Source: Actinoplanes ianthinogenes
GTDB lineage: Bacteria > Actinomycetota > Actinomycetes > Mycobacteriales > Micromonosporaceae
DNA length: 64,000 nucleotides
NCBI RefSeq assembly: GCF_018324205.1
Contig: NZ_AP023356.1
Location: forward strand, 7,255,501-7,319,500
Direction of reading: 5' to 3'
Positions 62,012 to 64,000 of this stretch are shown in pieces. Position 1 is the stretch's first letter, and every line of letters starts with the position of its first letter. Both the position numbers and the translations under genes were made by a program. The notes under the pieces are model-generated. The model did not search any database. It was given only the letters and a program-made list of their open reading frames with translations, and was not told the DNA's origin.

Positions 62012-63085
62012 CTACCGATACTCGTCGATGCGGGGATAGAGGCCGAGCGGCACCAGCGCCATCGCGATCAGTGCCGCCAGCAGGAGCAACACCAGCCGGC
62101 CGGTCGTCGCGGCGGCCGCCGCGGCATGCCCGTCCACGTCCTTGATGCGGGCGGTCAGCGTCTCCTCCGCCGGTGACTCGCCGGCGGCTTTCGCAATGGC
62201 CAGGTCATCGCAAGCACCGGGGCACGCCTGCGCCACCGCCTCGCCGAGCATCGTCTGCCCACGCTGGTCGGCGGCGTCGATGCGCGCCTGCCACACCCCC
62301 ACCAGCGTGGCGCCCGCCTGCCGCGTCGCGGTCAGCTCGCGGCGGGCGGCGACATCGGACGACATCCCGGCGGCCAGGGCCAGCACGGCGAGGGTTGCGG
62401 CGATCAACGGCGGATTGAAGGTGCGGCGGAAGCGCCGGCTCAGGAACACCTGCGTGGCCACCAGCAACCCGAGCAGCACGGCCGCCGGCACGATCCAGAC
62501 GGCCATCCAGCCCGGCGCCATCCGGCCGGCCGTGAGCTGATCGTCGAGGGCCCGCTGCTCGACGGCCAGCAGGTCGTCGAGCTGGTCCAGGATGCCGTCG
62601 GGCATGTGCAGCAGGCGCGAGGCGTACCACAGATCGGCGGTGGCCAGGACCGACGCGGGATCCTTGCGGAAGTGCGCGTCGGCCTGCTCGATCAGCCCCG
62701 AGTACGCCGCCAGCTGGCCCTGCACCAGCTGGATGCTCTGGCCGACCCCGGCGCCCGCGATGCTGTCCACGGCCAGCTGGGTGAGGCTCTGGCCGGCGAG
62801 GGCGATCTGGTTCTGATATCGCTCACCGGGGCCGGTCAGGCCCACCGCCCCGCTGCGGAAACTGGCGACGGCGGCCTGGTCGGCCTCCACCAGCGCGGCG
62901 TGCGCGGCCAGGACGTGCTGGATCGACGGCACCGAGTGGCTGCCGACCCGCTCGGCGGTGGCGCGGGTGCCCTGGAAGACCCACGCCGACGTGCCGAGCA
63001 CGATCAGCAGCGCCAGCTCCAGCACCACCAGGGCACGCCACAGAGCCGTCCGGGTCGTACCCGAATGGATCCTGAATCTCCGCAA
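62012..63085 (-). CDS. GlnX-like four-helix membrane sensor
   Basis: A 357-residue membrane protein. Helices at about 17-38, 214-236, 246-264 and 332-352 frame a large extracytoplasmic helical domain (39-213) and a smaller one (265-331). The first domain begins TRATAERVGSHSVPSIQHVLAAHAALVEADQAAVASFRSG, resembling the receptor part of mycobacterial GlnX, which with lipoprotein GlnH relays amino-acid signals to kinase PknG. No kinase or HAMP domain is present. I chose TTG at 63085 because GGAGG lies eight bases upstream and family-like sequence begins there; the longer frame to 63178 would take in upstream DNA. Transcribed with the binding protein 8 bp downstream. Confidence 0.72.
   Translation of the reverse strand: MRRFRIHSGTTRTALWRALVVLELALLIVLGTSAWVFQGTRATAERVGSHSVPSIQHVLAAHAALVEADQAAVASFRSGAVGLTGPGERYQNQIALAGQSLTQLAVDSIAGAGVGQSIQLVQGQLAAYSGLIEQADAHFRKDPASVLATADLWYASRLLHMPDGILDQLDDLLAVEQRALDDQLTAGRMAPGWMAVWIVPAAVLLGLLVATQVFLSRRFRRTFNPPLIAATLAVLALAAGMSSDVAARRELTATRQAGATLVGVWQARIDAADQRGQTMLGEAVAQACPGACDDLAIAKAAGESPAEETLTARIKDVDGHAAAAAATTGRLVLLLLAALIAMALVPLGLYPRIDEYR
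62900..62968. repeat. 69-bp direct repeat, copy 2 (within the sensor gene)
   Basis: The intact counterpart of 59244-59312 (61 of 69 identical). It encodes the start of the first extracytoplasmic domain of the sensor. The 3.66-kb interval between the copies holds the RHS relic, immunity-like gene and lipoprotein gene. Confidence 0.8.
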
Positions 63086-63210
63086 TGGCCGCCCTCCCGC
63101 GGGGAACAGTACCAACGGTGTCCACACCGCTACCGAAAGTTGATCTTCGTCTGCCGGCGGCACGGGACACTGGGACAACGGCGAAGACGGGCTGCGTCGT
63201 ACCCGCCCCG

Positions 63211-63216
63211 TAGGCT
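63211..63216 (+). promoter_or_regulatory. -10 element before the Wadjet-type gene
   Basis: TAGGCT fits TANNNT and ends eight bases before the ATG at 63225, so the message would be almost leaderless. No ribosome-binding site precedes the ATG. Confidence 0.45.
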
Positions 63217-63224
63217 GTTCGCTG

Positions 63225-64000
63225 ATGGCTACACGAGGTGTTGAAGGCGCTTACCAGGGAGCGCTTCGAGCGTTTCAGAATCCGATGCTCGCCTTGCTGC
63301 ACCAGACGCACGCGCCCTTCGTGGTGACGGTGCTGGCGATGGTCTTCACCGCGGAGCGGCCGACCGTGGCGGTGGCGGACGCGCACGCGGAGATCAACGA
63401 CGCGCTCGACCAGTTGCGGGCCGCGGGTTACGGCGACGAGGACAACCAGCCGCTGCCCGCGGGCACCGCGCGTGACCTCTGCCGGCAGTGGGTGCAGGCC
63501 GGATGGCTGGTCCGGCAGGTGTCCGACGACGACGTCGAGGTGTATCGGCTCTCGGCGTACGGTGTCGGCGCCCTCGAAGTCGCCGGACGCGTCGGCGGCG
63601 CGCGGACCCGGGTGTCGGAGTCGCGGGTCCGGACGCTGCTGGAGGCGATCGAGCGACTCGCCCAGGACGCCGACCCGGACCTGATGTCCCGGATGGTGCG
63701 CCTGCACGAGGAGATCCAGCAGCGGCAGAAGGAGCTGACCCGCCTCGAAAAGGGCGGCGCCGTCGAGACCGCCGACGACGAGCAGCTGCTCGAGGCGGCC
63801 GAGAACGTGCTGCACCTGGCCCGGGAGCTGCCCGCGGACTTCGCCCGCGTCGCCGAGTCGATCAAAGCCATCCAGCGTGACGTGGTCGCGGAGTTGCGGC
63901 ACGACGTCCGGCCCACCGGCGAGGTGCTGCGCGAGTACCTGGCCCGCGGCCAGCGGATCCTGGACGCGACCTCGGAGGGCCGCGCGTTCGCGGGCGCGCT
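63225..64000 (+). CDS. jetA: DUF3375 protein (Wadjet JetA/MksF-like), 5' part, runs off the right edge
   Basis: The frame is open from the ATG at 63225 to the window end (258 codons seen; full JetA proteins have about 480-500). The N-terminus has a winged-helix pattern (LLHQTHAPFVVTVLAMVFTAERPTVAVADAHAEINDALDQLRAAG), then DLCRQWVQAGWLVRQ, a coiled region with LHEEIQQRQKELTRLEKGG, and the DUF3375 block ELPADFARVAESIKAIQRDVVAEL...GEVLREYL...TSEGRAFAGAL. DUF3375 is JetA of type I Wadjet, the kleisin-like subunit of an SMC complex that cleaves plasmid DNA. JetB (DUF4194), JetC (SMC-like ATPase) and JetD (topoVI-like nuclease) should follow just outside the window. Confidence 0.8.
   Translation, partial: MATRGVEGAYQGALRAFQNPMLALLHQTHAPFVVTVLAMVFTAERPTVAVADAHAEINDALDQLRAAGYGDEDNQPLPAGTARDLCRQWVQAGWLVRQVSDDDVEVYRLSAYGVGALEVAGRVGGARTRVSESRVRTLLEAIERLAQDADPDLMSRMVRLHEEIQQRQKELTRLEKGGAVETADDEQLLEAAENVLHLARELPADFARVAESIKAIQRDVVAELRHDVRPTGEVLREYLARGQRILDATSEGRAFAGA

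Overview
The window is very GC-rich, densely packed, and uses GTG and TTG starts freely. It carries a SARP/AfsR regulator, a mycothiol-type maleylpyruvate isomerase domain, several ECF sigma factors, many exported carbohydrate-active enzymes with CBM2 modules, and a CheW protein. This fits a filamentous, probably zoospore-forming actinomycete of the Micromonosporaceae (Actinoplanes-like). The genus is an inference from gene content. No rRNA, tRNA or CRISPR array was seen.

Layout. 0-4 kb: GH3 glucosidase, aminotransferase and a partial gene on the minus strand, with a CG-centred LacI-type operator upstream. 4-9 kb: Rpn-like nuclease, secreted propeller protein, large SARP regulator. 9.3-13.5 kb: exported mutarotase plus a complete sugar ABC importer in one operon. 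13.5-17.4 kb: two ECF sigma modules, one a DUF998-YCII-ECF42 operon and one a sigma/anti-sigma pair, around a divergent promoter region. 17.4-29.7 kb: a repeat-armed polysaccharide deacetylase, methyltransferase, peroxiredoxin, S15 peptidase, small exported proteins, an opine-type dehydrogenase, a secreted GH-A glycosidase and a membrane receiver-Hpt protein without a kinase.

29.7-36.7 kb: chitinase with divergent AraC regulator, secreted intradiol dioxygenase with a chitin/lignin-binding module, a TetR regulon with three matching operators, a decayed WYL regulator beside a glyoxalase-fold gene, and DUF4287. 36.7-43.7 kb: phosphotransferase-like gene, a 167-bp palindromic element, CheW, a tandem pair of membrane c-di-GMP enzymes, and a PadR operon. 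43.7-52.8 kb: PaaX/hydrolase operon, sialidase-fold protein, hydrolase-CBM2, a transmembrane ECF sigma factor with an extracellular arabinofuranosidase-B-type sugar-binding domain, then a GH10-CBM2-GH62 enzyme. 52.9-64 kb: two more c-di-GMP proteins, an ABC-2 permease relic, two orphan substrate-binding lipoproteins, an RHS relic with an immunity-like gene, a GlnX-like membrane sensor and, at the right edge, the first gene of a probable Wadjet (Jet) locus.

Biological reading. The dominant theme is sensing and degrading plant and fungal polymers (beta-glucan, chitin, arabinoxylan, possibly lignin-derived aromatics) combined with c-di-GMP and ECF signalling. The most distinctive candidates are the sugar-sensing transmembrane sigma factor next to a xylanase-arabinofuranosidase, the deacetylase with 13 regularly spaced acidic-Thr-hydrophobic sites, the kinase-less CHASE3-receiver-Hpt protein, and the binding-protein/GlnX-like pair without any transporter.
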